Shown in pieces: positions 1 to 9,160 of a stretch of 64,000 nucleotides of DNA. Source of the stretch: Pseudomonas sp. ERMR1:02 (GTDB taxonomy: Bacteria > Pseudomonadota > Gammaproteobacteria > Pseudomonadales > Pseudomonadaceae); assembly GCF_002277815.1 (NCBI RefSeq), contig NZ_NKJI01000014.1, forward strand, positions 100,709 to 164,708, written 5' to 3'. How positions within the stretch are numbered: the first letter of the stretch is position 1; the number at the start of each line of letters is the position of its first letter. The position numbers and the translations under genes are program-made. The notes under the pieces are model-generated. The model made no database searches and had not been told where the DNA came from. It worked only from the letters and a program-made list of their open reading frames with translations.

Positions 1-1719
1 CTGTGCTCGGCAAAAGGTATGTCCGACGGCCTGGTGGACGAAATCCAGAGGGTCATCTTTGATTCGCACACCCCAGATAGTCGCGATGGAGCTATCGATT
101 TTGACCAGCTTCGCGAGCAGCTGACAGCTCGCTTTCAACAAGCTCGCGCTCGGGAGGCTGCGGCAATTGATGACATATCAGAGCGAATCTCGATCGAATT
201 TGAGAAAGAAAGCTCAGTTGCTTTGCTGACAACCCAAGTCGCTCAGAAAAAGCAGCAGCTACATGGGTATTCCATCGATCTGGCAAAGCTCGTAGTCAAA
301 GGTACAGAGACGCATGCGACTCGGCATGCCCAGTTAAGTGCCGTGGCCGAAAGTCTGCGAGGCCGAATCCAAGTCTACGGTAATCAGCGTCGCACCTTCG
401 TCGCGTTACAGGACGAGGTACGGAGCATGCGAGCAACAGGTGCGCCTGAAATCCTTCGGCAGGTACAGGCCAGGCACACTAATAGCGGCCTAGGGCCAGA
501 GCAGTGGGACCAGTTCCTCCTAATTTACAAGGGGGATGTCGACCAGAGTCTTACTGACTATATCAAATGGGCTGACGATGAGATCGCAAAGCTTAGGGGC
601 GTTCCCCCACCACCGGGCAATCCGCTGACTCCTCTAATCGCCGATACCGTGGACATCACGTCTTTGGCACTAGCACCTATCACTGCTGAGATGACAAGGC
701 TCGAAGCGCTTTTCAGTGCCGATAAGCTAATTCAAGAGCAGTTCAAAGCTCTGTCCGACCGTATCACTCAAGAAAACACAATCCTCAAATCTCTTGAGAC
801 CAGGCTTACAGACGCCCAAGGGGCAGAAGCGCGGCGCAAGGTGCTCCAGGCCGAGCGTAGTGACACATATGGTCGTGTATTCGATGCAATCATCAATGAG
901 CAGAGTGCCTTAGCCGATCTCTACCACCCGCTAATGGTACGTCTGGAGGCCTCATCAGGAACCCTACAAAAGCTCGGCATATCAGTTCGTCGATCATCTG
1001 ATGTCGCCGCATGGGGAATCATTGGCGAAGAAAAGTTGCTCGATAGACGAAAGGGCGGGCCGTTCAACGGTCGAGGCTCGCTGATCGATGCTGCAACAAG
1101 AGAGCTCAAGCCTGCATGGGAGACGGGTTCCGCTTTGGAAATCCAGACCGCAATGGCGGCTTTCATGGATAAGTACCGCAGGGACTTCATCGCTCATGCC
1201 CCAGTTGCTCAGTCCCAGCAAGGGGAATTTCGCGCTTGGTCTAAGCAATTTGCAGCTTGGCTGTACAGCACTGACCACATGACGGTCAGCTACGAGATTT
1301 TGTACGACGGTATCGACATCAGGAAGCTGTCGCCAGGGACACGGGGTATTGTGCTGCTCCTGTTGTATCTGGCGCTCGACGACGCAGATGATCGACCTCT
1401 GATCATCGACCAGCCTGAAGAGAACCTCGACCCTAAATCGGTTTTCGACGAGTTGGTCTCTCTCTTCGTAGCCGCCAAAGCGAAGCGTCAGGTGATTATC
1501 GTCACCCACAACGCCAACCTTGTGATCAATACCGATGCCGACCAGATCATCGTGGCAAGCTCGGGCCACCATACTCCAGGTGGCCTACCGCCTATTTCCT
1601 ATGTGTCAGGCGGGTTGGAGAGCTTAGAGGTTCGTAAAGCAGTGTGTGAGATTCTTGAAGGGGGCAATACTGCGTTTCAGGAGCGAGCTAGACGACTGCG
1701 GGTAAGATTGGAACGGTGA
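1..1719 (+). CDS. TrlF-like SMC/ABC-type ATPase, C-terminal part (5' end outside window)
   Basis: The frame is open from base 1, so the true start lies upstream; the first internal ATG is at 19. The visible part has a long charged, coiled-coil-prone region (about residues 30-350) and then the ABC/SMC C-terminal half: a signature-like LSPGTRGIVLLLLYLAL, a Walker B LIIDQPEENLD and an H-loop VIIVTHNANLV. Walker A must lie in the missing N-terminal part. This layout fits TrlF-family AAA-like ATPases, which usually carry an N-terminal PHP domain and occur in defence or DNA-repair islands. The family call rests on the C-terminal half only; another SMC-like ATPase is possible. Confidence 0.7.
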   Translation: MCSAKGMSDGLVDEIQRVIFDSHTPDSRDGAIDFDQLREQLTARFQQARAREAAAIDDISERISIEFEKESSVALLTTQVAQKKQQLHGYSIDLAKLVVKGTETHATRHAQLSAVAESLRGRIQVYGNQRRTFVALQDEVRSMRATGAPEILRQVQARHTNSGLGPEQWDQFLLIYKGDVDQSLTDYIKWADDEIAKLRGVPPPPGNPLTPLIADTVDITSLALAPITAEMTRLEALFSADKLIQEQFKALSDRITQENTILKSLETRLTDAQGAEARRKVLQAERSDTYGRVFDAIINEQSALADLYHPLMVRLEASSGTLQKLGISVRRSSDVAAWGIIGEEKLLDRRKGGPFNGRGSLIDAATRELKPAWETGSALEIQTAMAAFMDKYRRDFIAHAPVAQSQQGEFRAWSKQFAAWLYSTDHMTVSYEILYDGIDIRKLSPGTRGIVLLLLYLALDDADDRPLIIDQPEENLDPKSVFDELVSLFVAAKAKRQVIIVTHNANLVINTDADQIIVASSGHHTPGGLPPISYVSGGLESLEVRKAVCEILEGGNTAFQERARRLRVRLER

Positions 1720-1723
1720 AGTG

Positions 1724-1755
1724 TGAACGGGGTGGGAAGTCACCCACCCCGTTCA
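1724..1755 (+). terminator. Strong hairpin after the ATPase gene
   Basis: A perfect 13-bp stem (GAACGGGGTGGG plus one T-A pair, positions 1724-1736 with 1743-1755) with a 6-nt loop begins 4 nt after the stop codon. There is no clear T-tract, so this is a candidate terminator or mRNA-stabilising hairpin rather than a canonical intrinsic terminator. Confidence 0.6.
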
Positions 1756-1965
1756 GTGTCTTATGGCTGCCAGCAGGTGCGATAGCGCTCATGATTCACG
1801 ATGACTACGGGTATGACCAGAACGATATCCAGTGTGAAGAATGGATCTACGGACTCACTACCATCAGCTGGTTGTGGCAGTTATCGGTGTTGACAACTGA
1901 CCGCTTTCGGCCAAAAGGAGTCAGTCGTAAGTGTCCAAATCGGTGAGTAAACTTGGTCGTCTCGT

Positions 1966-2292
1966 TCACGGTTTATCTGTCGTGCTTCCGCCATCATTGA
2001 AGAAATCGTCCGCTGCAACCATGCCGAAATCATCAGTTAATTTGTCCTTTTCATTTTCACTGAACATCGTTTGGGCACGCCTTTCCTGCTTAAGACTGGC
2101 AACTGTCTGGAAAAAGCAGCGTTCACACAGGTGTATCTCATAGCGCTCACCATCGTGGGCCGAGCCGTATCCCCAGTGGGCCTGCAGCATGGCGTATTGG
2201 AGGCCATAATCCTCGACGCGAGTGCTTTCGAGGCAGACATCGCACAGGATGTCGCTGACGATCTCAACTTCTTTCTTTTCTTTGATCTTCAT
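1966..2292 (-). CDS. Small Cys-pair protein (putative zinc-binding), unknown function
   Basis: This 108-residue protein starts MKIKEKKEVEIV. The start at 2292 is chosen because GGAGG lies 5 nt upstream; a second in-frame ATG directly precedes it. Two Cys pairs, CDVC near residue 17 and CERC near residue 57, suggest a zinc ribbon, and the C-terminal tail is acidic (DDFGMVAADDFFND). No enzyme motif is visible. It lies between an SMC-like ATPase and a nuclease-like gene, a context typical of genomic islands. I do not recognise a function. Confidence 0.6.
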   Translation of the reverse strand: MKIKEKKEVEIVSDILCDVCLESTRVEDYGLQYAMLQAHWGYGSAHDGERYEIHLCERCFFQTVASLKQERRAQTMFSENEKDKLTDDFGMVAADDFFNDGGSTTDKP

Positions 2293-2615
2293 CATCACCT
2301 CCCGTAGCCCAAAACAAACCCACCTAGAAAAGCATAGTAGACACTGAACAACGACAAAACACTGCCCACGGGAAGCCGCATACACCGCATTCATTCTTTC
2401 CGACTTAGTCCCCTGCAATCTCGGATTGTTGCCTTATGATTTAGCCAGCCGCTATCGGCCACAAGCAGTCGGTGGACGGACCAGAGGCAATTAGGTAACT
2501 TCAACTTGCTGCGCTGAATCTCACCGCAGCAGGGCTTGTCGTCACCCCAGTCGCGTCTTCCGTAGATAGATGGGTCAAGGACTGACAGGACGACAAGGAA
2601 CGTTATACGACATTA
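2293..2615. other. Intergenic region, nothing recognised
   Basis: About 320 bases lie between the divergent small Cys-pair gene and the PD-(D/E)XK-like gene. They probably hold both promoters, but I see no repeat, RNA gene or clear operator. Confidence 0.4.
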
Positions 2616-3332
2616 ATGTCGCCCAATAGGCGCTATGACATGCCCGGATTTAATGAGCTGATTGCAGAGCTAGAAAAAAAACATCCAGATGATTGGTGGA
2701 TAAAGAGCAGACGTGACACAGAGTCTTTGTTTCCAGACTCTTTTCCTCAGGTGCATATCTACGAAAATGCACTCCGTATACTGGATTCAGATTCTTGGTT
2801 GGTTCTTTCTGAAAAAGCACATGATGTATTTCCCGGGCCACAAGGAGCTCGGGGAAAGAATCAGTTCTTTAATCTACTGAATGAGGCATTGGCATACGAG
2901 TATCTTGCTGGGCAAGAGCTACGCAACATCCGCCTGTTGCTCCCCGTACCAAAGAAAAAGACCCCAGACATTTCGTACGACGTTAATGGTATGGTGCGCT
3001 ACTGCGAAGTGAAAACCATCAGTGTTTCCGAGGAAGAACTAGGTAGAATCGGTGCCGGAGAGGCATTTGATAGCTCCATTTACTATGAGTTAACCCCAGA
3101 GTTCCTTGATAAACTTGGTTCAACTATTCAGAATGCGGCAGCGCAGATTAAATCTTTTTCGCCGTCTGGCTTGATCTACGTAATAGTCCACTTTGATGAT
3201 TTTTCGCTAGTCCACTACGACACATATCAGCGCCAGATATCCGATTTTTTGGCGTGTAGCTTTCCGGCGCTTGAGATCATTGTTCGCGTCGGTGTTCTAG
3301 GAGCGCATTACATTCGGCATGGCGTTTGCTAA
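2616..3332 (+). CDS. PD-(D/E)XK nuclease-like protein
   Basis: A protein of about 238 residues. Around residues 115-135 it reads KKKTPDISYDVNG followed by RYCEVKTIS, so an Asp and an E-V-K follow each other at the spacing expected for a PD-(D/E)XK nuclease core. The rest is mixed alpha/beta with no other motif I recognise. The start is uncertain: ATG at 2616 and ATG at 2640 are both in frame, and neither has a strong ribosome-binding site. It sits next to a TrlF-like ATPase and an orphan antitoxin, so a restriction or defence role is plausible but is inference only. Confidence 0.55.
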   Translation: MSPNRRYDMPGFNELIAELEKKHPDDWWIKSRRDTESLFPDSFPQVHIYENALRILDSDSWLVLSEKAHDVFPGPQGARGKNQFFNLLNEALAYEYLAGQELRNIRLLLPVPKKKTPDISYDVNGMVRYCEVKTISVSEEELGRIGAGEAFDSSIYYELTPEFLDKLGSTIQNAAAQIKSFSPSGLIYVIVHFDDFSLVHYDTYQRQISDFLACSFPALEIIVRVGVLGAHYIRHGVC

Positions 3333-3550
3333 AACTTTTCGGTCATGCATAGCAAGTCACTCAAGTCGTTCGCTTCGTTCACTGGGACTGCGTTCCGCCG
3401 CCCCTTAACCTAAGTCTGCAAAGGGTCGGTCTTTGAAGATTTCGATGGATGGTTAGAGCGAGATGAGAGCTATCGGGCGGGCATCAGCCTCGTGCTTTGA
3501 GAGAGAAACAGCTCTACTCTGGCATCCAGAGCATTGAGGAGGTCGATCCA

Positions 3551-4021
3551 ATGGGTCCTACAATCATGCGTCCTCATGCGGGGGCCGTAGCTCTAACTCC
3601 GACGCTTCATTTGACTCATGCAGAGAACGACAGCTTGAGCCATTTGGGAGTCCTGCATCTTGTTCAAGCTGGATTTCTGCTCAATGACGTGCAGGCCATG
3701 GTCGGCTCATCGAGCCTCTTCAAGGCTCGCAAGCTCCTGGAGCGAATTATGGGGAAGTCGATCAGGACCATCCAACGTCTGAACAACCCCAAAGATGCCG
3801 TCAGATTGGATGCTCACCAAAGCGCTGTGGCTTTCCAGTATGCAAAAGTGCTTGAGCTCGCAATGTCGGTATTCGGCTGCCAAACGCTCGCGGAGAATTG
3901 GCTGGACCGGCCATGTAGGCAGCTGTCAGGGATCGTTCCTTTTGAAATGCTCGATACTGCGATCGGTTTCAATGTAGTAGTGGATTACCTAGAGCGTGTT
4001 CGCTTAGGTGTGTATCAGTAG
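3551..4021 (+). CDS. Xre/MbcA/ParS-family antitoxin (orphan)
   Basis: This 156-residue protein carries the C-terminal ParS/MbcA toxin-binding signature: AENWLDRPCRQLSG, then P-x-x-M-L-D-T-x-x-G and a final YLERVRLGVY. An Xre-like helical region precedes it (about residues 30-100). The start at 3551 is chosen because GAGG lies 8 nt upstream; the frame is open further 5'. Family members normally neutralise a RES-domain toxin encoded immediately downstream. The following 500 bases hold no RES-like protein, so this copy appears orphaned. Confidence 0.8.
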   Translation: MGPTIMRPHAGAVALTPTLHLTHAENDSLSHLGVLHLVQAGFLLNDVQAMVGSSSLFKARKLLERIMGKSIRTIQRLNNPKDAVRLDAHQSAVAFQYAKVLELAMSVFGCQTLAENWLDRPCRQLSGIVPFEMLDTAIGFNVVVDYLERVRLGVYQ

Positions 4022-4532
4022 CCTCGTCCCCAGCCAGGCCGAGATTGATCTTGAGCGACGTAGCCGCCCGATTTTGGCCCACACCAGCCCTGACCAGCGT
4101 CTACTTTGGGTCGACTTCTGCCGGTCAAGACAGGCAAAAACCGGCCAAAGGCGGTCATGCAAAGACCCAACGTTGCAACCGCCATCAAACAACATTACTC
4201 TGACCTTTCGAAGCTAAGACGCAGTCAAAAACCATTTAACTGCGCGGATTGCATGGGTGTGTAGAAGAAATATATGTTCAACTTTTTGGTAGGATTGAAA
4301 TTAATGCGCAGCCGGTTACTGCGGCGTCCCATTGTTCTCCGAATGCCTTTCCCGTACGAGCCAACGCGGGATTCGGCGGTTGTCAGCAGATTCCACTCTA
4401 AACCCTTGTTGCTGCAGACAGAACCTTTTCTCACCGCAATGCGCGCCTTAGGGTTTGGCACCCCCCAATAACCAGCTTTAACATGTCGTTGTTTGTTCGG
4501 CGCGCATCACGCTTCGTTTCGGATATGGACAG
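4022..4532. other. Non-coding region after the antitoxin gene
   Basis: No convincing gene lies in these roughly 510 bases. The stretch near 4075-4160 has the degenerate 'TTTTGGCC ... CTGCCGGTCA' pattern also seen near 1897 and 56060, typical of intergenic filler repeats in Pseudomonas. The RES toxin expected beside a ParS-type antitoxin is absent. Confidence 0.4.
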
Positions 4533-4992
4533 TTAGCTCTTTTCGATACTTTGTCTTTGGATAGTGTCGTAATCGTAGGGTTTAGTTCCATAAAAAGAGT
4601 GGATTTCCGTTGCCCAAGACTCGTCGGCCATATTAGGCCAACTGTCATTGTCAAAACCGGGTGCATTTTCCAAGTGCTCTTTCTCTACATTTAATACAAA
4701 GCGCTTATTAACTGTGTCGAGTGTCAATGCATTCCAGGGTACCGCAAACAGTTTTTCTCCCATGCCAAGAAAGCCACCAAAGGATAGAACGGCATAACTC
4801 ACTCTACCGCTGCGAACATCTAGCATGATTTCCTTAATATCCCCAAGTCTTCTTCGTTATGGTTATAAACATCATTTCCAATGAGTGTGTCTGCTCCCAT
4901 TAGGTCGGGGCCAGGCCCCTGTTCCTCGGAGCCGGCATCTCGTAGGAGGTTGGTTTGTACATGCCATAGGTATCGCGATCTACGTAGTTCAT
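4533..4992 (-). pseudogene. PRC-barrel domain protein, two frameshifts
   Basis: The gene begins at ATG 4992 (MNYVDRDTYGMY) behind an AGGAG site. It continues in a second frame with RDAGSEEQGPGPDLMGADTL and GNDVYNHNEEDLG, and in a third with IKEIMLDVRSG to the stop at 4533. Together this rebuilds a PRC-barrel protein of about 150 residues with the usual GGFLGMGEKLFAVPW core. One shift lies in the C4 run at 4841-4844 (one base short) and the other between about 4938 and 4960. PRC-barrel proteins of this type are small stress- or osmolarity-associated proteins of unknown mechanism. Two shifts in one short gene favour true decay, but see the homopolymer finding. Confidence 0.75.
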
Positions 4993-5292
4993 TACTATCT
5001 CCTATCAGTAATTGCCAAACAATCAGATAATGTACACACGGCCTTGATGGCTGTATTGGTAGGAGTCACCCGCTTTAGAAAAAGTTGAATTTTTTTTTCG
5101 GCATGGCGACGAGTGGTTACTTAGAAATAAAATGGTTAATGGGCTTTTAATTAGGCTGCTATCAATGTGTAATGTTATGTGTTGTTTTTATATGGTCATT
5201 AAGCCATGCCGATATCATATTGTTTGAATGAAGCGACTTACTATTGTGGCAACTACGTCTGCGGCTTGCATATAACTTCATAAGTATGAAGA
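4993..5292. other. AT-rich intergenic region
   Basis: These 300 bases between the PRC-barrel pseudogene and the IS66 stub are distinctly AT-richer than their surroundings and have several T-runs near 5088-5098. I see no gene, and no inverted repeat that would mark an intact IS end. Confidence 0.35.
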
Positions 5293-5601
5293 TTAAGCTT
5301 GGGCAGCCGCGTTTTCGGTCGGCCAGTTCACTTTGAAGGTGCCGCGAGGGTGTGGGATTTCGAGGCAAATAGTCGCAGCGGTGATATCTGATCGTGACGT
5401 CGGCGACGGTAAGGTCAGCGGAATGAAGGCAGGTTGCAGGGCGACAGTTTTTTGCGATTGCAGCCGAATCCACTTATGGACGAGGTTTGCGTTGAGGTTG
5501 TGGCCCAGCGCGACGCTGGCAATCGAGGCGCCAGGTTCGGAGCACTCTTGAATGACTCCAGCTTTGAAGGATTTGGAGTAGGAACGGCGTTGTGGCTGCA
5601 T
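5293..5601 (-). pseudogene. tnpA: IS66-family TnpA (accessory protein) remnant
   Basis: The protein starts MQPQRRSYSKSFKAGVIQEC and continues with the helix-turn-helix pattern ASIASVALGHNLNANLVHKW, typical of IS66-family TnpA. The sequence stops at ENAAAQA, where related proteins continue into a W-L-R-x-L-L tail, so the C-terminus is cut at about 5293. No tnpB or tnpC follows, so this is a stub rather than a working element. Its upstream side abuts the broken gene at 5652-6237, suggesting the insertion that split that locus. Confidence 0.75.
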
Positions 5602-5651
5602 GAAAGACCCGCTTAAAAGGCTAGAAATGGTGTCCACTTAAGTGCACACCA

Positions 5652-6237
5652 TCGCCCTTTGGCGTCGGGGTCAGGAAGGTGTGTTCGCCGGACGGATACC
5701 GGCAGCATGCACATTTCACCAAAATAATGGCTTCTATCCTGAATGCTAGGAAGCACTTTTCCAAAGCAGATAGGAGTGAGTTTTGGCGTAGCATTGCCTA
5801 CTACAACTTCATCCAAGAGTTTTTACCCAGCATCCGAAAAGCGCCGTCGGGCGCAGTTTGGGAGAAAGGTAACCGACCGTTTACTGAAGTCTTGGAGGTC
5901 TTGGCACCAGAGTTGATCGTCTGCTTCAGCAAGCGAAACGGTGATAGTTTCCGCGCTAGCGGGTGGTGTGCCTGTGGCAGTGGCTAATCACCCGTCTTCG
6001 CAGTTTGCTTACTCCACAGTCAATCCCATTATCGCTGAGCAGATCGAGCTGGCATTGGCGCGCAAGGCGCTGGTAGCAGATTTCGCTAGTACCAGCGCTC
6101 TGTATTCACGCTGGTGCGAGGCCACAGTTTCTGCCTTGCCCACACCAAGAAAACATCTTTCGGGTTCGGACAGGCTTGAGCTAATTGCGAAGCGAATGGA
6201 ATTGATGGCTGCGCTCGACGAAGCTGCACTGGCGTAG
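5652..6237 (+). pseudogene. Broken gene with a uracil-DNA-glycosylase-like look
   Basis: The first frame (from about 5652) reads NARKHFSKADRSEFWRSIAY, then YNFIQEFLPSIRKAPS and VLEVLAPELIVCFSKR. Close to 5940 it shifts into a second frame with ALAGGVPVAVANHPSSQFAY and a helical tail to 6237. The N-F-[IV]-Q pattern, a strand ending in a conserved small loop and a late HPSS motif resemble the UDG-like fold, but this is a weak assignment. The 5' end is missing and abuts the IS66 remnant, so the gene is both truncated and frameshifted. Confidence 0.5.
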
Positions 6238-6307
6238 GTCAGCTGCCTAAGCGTGGGTCGTTGAATCCACACAGCCGTTAACAGCCATTAGTGAACGTCC
6301 GCTTCAG

Positions 6308-6330
6308 CCGATTGTTGCCTGTCGCCAAGG
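6308..6330 (+). repeat. 23-bp intergenic repeat, copy 1
   Basis: This 23-bp segment beginning CCGATTGTTGCCTGTCGCC recurs at 16621-16643 with one mismatch. Both copies lie in non-coding, gene-remnant territory. Similar 'CCGATTG.TG.CTGTCGC' tracts are common between genes in pseudomonads; no function is known to me. Confidence 0.6.
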
Positions 6331-6480
6331 GCAGTAAACGACCCATTGCAAGCGATCGCAGCCAATACAGTTACGGTCAGTTTTGCCCGCGCCGAGAGTC
6401 GTGGCGTGCAAGATCTACCCAGTTGCGCCGCACTAGAGCATCACGCTGCGTCAATACCTGTTGCAACCGCCGAGCCACTG

Positions 6481-7251
6481 CTACGCCAGGACAATACGTT
6501 TGAGCTTGGCGTTCAATGCGGCGAACGCCGCTTCGGTACTGGCCTTGTGGTTGGTGATGAGCACGTCGATGCGTTCTGGCGGGCAGAAAGCGACGCGGCT
6601 CTCCACGCCGATCTTGCTGTAGTCGGCGAGGATGACCACGCCTTCGGCATTGTCGGCCATGGCGCGCGCCACTTCGGCTTCGCGGTGGTCGTAGTTGCTG
6701 GCACCGCGCTGGGCGTCGATGCCGACGGGCGATAACAGCGCGAGGTCGGCCCGATAGCGGCCAATTTCCGCCACCGTGGTGCCGCCAACCGTAGCGGGAG
6801 CACGGTCGTCGAGCGAACCGCCCAGTACGATCACCTCGTTGTGCTGGCCGCCTGGCACAGCGGGATTACGCAATTGCAACGCCACGTTGAACGAGTTGGT
6901 GATCACGGTTAGCCCTCCCAGCTTGGCCAGCTCTTCGGCGAGGATGACGGTGGTGGTGCCCGCGTCGATAAACACAGTCTGTCCGTGCGACAGCAAACTG
7001 ACCGCTGCACGCGCGAGGTCACGCTTGAATTTGACGTTGATGTTCGCCCGCTCGGCGATGGGCGCTTCGTCTTCAACGCGGATGGCGCCGCCGTGTATCC
7101 GCTTCAACTCCCCCTGTTCTTCCAGAGCGACCAGGTCGCGTCGCACCGTCTCGCGTGAAACGTTCAGCTCCGTGACGATGCGGTCGGTGGTGACGCGCTG
7201 CAAAGTCGATAGTAGTGCGCGGATCCGCTGGTAACGCTCTTCTTGCCACAT
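6481..7251 (-). CDS. DeoR/GlpR-family transcriptional regulator
   Basis: This 256-residue protein has an N-terminal DeoR helix-turn-helix (RYQRIRALLSTLQRVTTDRI, then VSRETVRRDLVALEEQGELK and RIHGGAI). A C-terminal sugar-phosphate sensor domain follows, with DAGTTTVILAEEL and the family tail HREAEVARAM and ADYSKIG. The start at 7251 (MWQEERYQRI) matches where family members begin; the frame is open to 7293. Family members sense phosphorylated sugars or nucleosides and usually repress neighbours. The divergent HAD phosphatase at 7516 is the obvious candidate target, which is inference from position. Confidence 0.85.
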   Translation of the reverse strand: MWQEERYQRIRALLSTLQRVTTDRIVTELNVSRETVRRDLVALEEQGELKRIHGGAIRVEDEAPIAERANINVKFKRDLARAAVSLLSHGQTVFIDAGTTTVILAEELAKLGGLTVITNSFNVALQLRNPAVPGGQHNEVIVLGGSLDDRAPATVGGTTVAEIGRYRADLALLSPVGIDAQRGASNYDHREAEVARAMADNAEGVVILADYSKIGVESRVAFCPPERIDVLITNHKASTEAAFAALNAKLKRIVLA

Positions 7252-7515
7252 ACCGGGTGTCCCTGCTGTTCGAGTCGCTATCCGAGCACGCATTGTGGAG
7301 GGGCGTCAGTCGCTGTCAAGTTTGGCGCGGCCTCATGATCATTGGGCTGGCGCAGCCTGCGCGTCATATTTGTGCGATGTTGAGGCATTATTGTTTTTTT
7401 GTGTATTTGGAGCTAGCCTCGTGGCCGGACGGCTTCTTCCCCTCGTCCGCATTTCGAAACACGCTTTCGCCATCGCCTCGGTTGCAACCTCTCATCTAGA
7501 AGTAGGAGCTATGCC

Positions 7516-8796
7516 ATGCAGCGTCGCCAGTTTCTGAACACCCTCGCCACCGTTTCCGTTGTCAGTCCGCTGTTGTTGTCATCCCGCATAACACAAGCCG
7601 CCACGCCCCCGGCCACACCAAGTGCGCTGGACCCGGCGCGCTGGTCGCCGTTCAACCAAAAGCGTCTGCAGGCCGTGATCGATGAACACGGTGTCAAGAG
7701 CGCGTCCTACCGCCCTGACCAGCGCCCGTACGCAGTGTTCGACTGGGACAACACCTGCATCATGAACGACTGTGAAGAAGCGCTGCTGGTCTACCAGATC
7801 AATCATCTGCAGTACAAGCTGACGCCCGATGAGTTCGCTGAGGTGGTGCGTCAGGACGTGCCGAACGGCGCGTTCATGAAGGACTACACCACGGTGGACG
7901 GCAAGCCGGTCAAGATGGAAGACATCGCCAGCGACGTAGAAGCGGATTACCGCTGGTTGCACGCCAACTACAAGGGACTCGCCGGCGACAAGAGCCTGGA
8001 AGAGATTCAGGCCAGCGAGCAGTACAAGGATTTTCTCGCCAAGCTCTACTTCATGTACGACGCAATCTGCGACAGTTACCCGGTGGAGATCGGCTACAAG
8101 TGGATTCTGTATTTTTACAAGAACATGACCACGGCTGAGTTGCAGGCGATGGCCGAGGCTTCCAACAATTACGCCATTGGCGACGCGCTGCGCAAGGTCA
8201 AGTACGAGAGCTCACGCACGTTGCCGGGCAAGGCCGGGGTGGTGGCGGATACGCACTTTCATGGCATCCGCATCCATGAGGAAATCCGCGGCCTGATGCA
8301 CACGCTGCGCGCCAACGGCATCGACGTCTATGTCAGTACCGCCTCGATCGACGATGTGGTACGCGTGTTCGCGGGCAATCCTCATTACGGATACGGCGTG
8401 CCGCCTGAGAACGTGATCGGCCTGCGCATGGCGATGGAAGGCGGCAAGTACACCACTCGCTATCAGCCGGACTGGCACTTTAACTACGGGCCGGGCAAGA
8501 CCGTCGGCATCAAGAACGTGCTAGTTAAACAGAAGGGCTATGGCCCGGTGTTGGTGGCTGGCGACAGCGATGGCGATGCCTGGATGCTGCGCGACTTCAG
8601 CGATACGGCGGTGGGGGTGATCGTCAACCGCATGAAGAAGGGCGAGATCGGCGCCGACAGCCAGCAGGCCGCTACCCAGTTGGGCACCCCGAACGCCCGC
8701 TTTATCCTGCAGGGGCGCAACGAGCACACTGGCCTTATGATTCCAGACGAGAAATCGCTCAAGTACGGTAAAGACGAGCTTAAGCTACTGGCTTGA
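7516..8796 (+). CDS. Secreted HAD-family phosphatase (phosphorylcholine-phosphatase-like)
   Basis: This 426-residue protein starts behind AGGAG. The N-terminus MQRRQFLNTLATVSVV with ATQA-like processing near residue 30 looks like a Tat or Sec signal, so the enzyme should be periplasmic. HAD motif I is D76-W-D78-N-T, motif II is the STASIDD segment near residue 275, and motif IV is GDSDGD near residues 350-355. The architecture resembles the Pseudomonas phosphorylcholine phosphatase PchP, which releases choline from phosphorylcholine, but the substrate cannot be read from sequence. It is transcribed divergently from a DeoR regulator. Confidence 0.75.
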   Translation: MQRRQFLNTLATVSVVSPLLLSSRITQAATPPATPSALDPARWSPFNQKRLQAVIDEHGVKSASYRPDQRPYAVFDWDNTCIMNDCEEALLVYQINHLQYKLTPDEFAEVVRQDVPNGAFMKDYTTVDGKPVKMEDIASDVEADYRWLHANYKGLAGDKSLEEIQASEQYKDFLAKLYFMYDAICDSYPVEIGYKWILYFYKNMTTAELQAMAEASNNYAIGDALRKVKYESSRTLPGKAGVVADTHFHGIRIHEEIRGLMHTLRANGIDVYVSTASIDDVVRVFAGNPHYGYGVPPENVIGLRMAMEGGKYTTRYQPDWHFNYGPGKTVGIKNVLVKQKGYGPVLVAGDSDGDAWMLRDFSDTAVGVIVNRMKKGEIGADSQQAATQLGTPNARFILQGRNEHTGLMIPDEKSLKYGKDELKLLA

Positions 8797-8800
8797 TGGC

Positions 8801-8840
8801 ACTGCCTCGCGGGTGGCCGGCGGCCATCCGCGAGCCTCAG
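8801..8840 (+). terminator. Hairpin after the HAD phosphatase gene
   Basis: An interrupted inverted repeat (ACTG / CTCGCGG / TGGCC on the left arm, with matching right arms) starts 5 nt after the stop codon and closes on a 3-nt loop. No T-tract follows, so termination efficiency is uncertain. Confidence 0.5.
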
Positions 8841-8983
8841 TGCAACTTGCCTTGTACCTGCGGGAATGATGATTCTGCGTCTGAAAGTCGATACCGCTAC
8901 CGGCCCGAGTGAGTCAGTCGTATCGAGTCAAAATGGTGAGTGGCCATGGATTACGAGGCGCGCCGCACAGACCGCTTTTGGCT

Positions 8984-9160
8984 GATTCTGTTGAAAAAGT
9001 CCGGCTTGGTTTCCACGGCAGAAAAGTACGCGCCTGAGATTGAAATCCTTGCTTTCAGCAGAGGCTACCGGACTCGGATTTACGTAGCAGCGTGCAAAAG
9101 AGGTGTTTTCACCCACCAGTATTCGAGCATTTTTGGGAAACCGACTTTTTCAACAGAATC
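8984..9160. mobile_element. 177-bp MITE with 18-bp terminal inverted repeats
   Basis: The element begins GATTCTGTTGAAAAAGTC at 8984 and ends with its exact reverse complement at 9143-9160. The tetranucleotide GGCT flanks it on both sides (8980-8983 and 9161-9164), as expected for a 4-bp target duplication. It encodes no transposase. It supplies a spurious reading frame that runs from 8940 into the downstream acetyltransferase gene. The ends resemble those of IS5-group elements, but the parent cannot be named from the window. Confidence 0.75.

Noticed and set aside
994..1572. 192-residue minus-strand frame inside the TrlF-like gene
   Set aside because: It overlaps the conserved Walker B and H-loop coding region on the other strand and shows no family motif.
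4885..5088. 67-residue plus-strand frame
   Set aside because: It is antisense to the reconstructed PRC-barrel gene and its start region.
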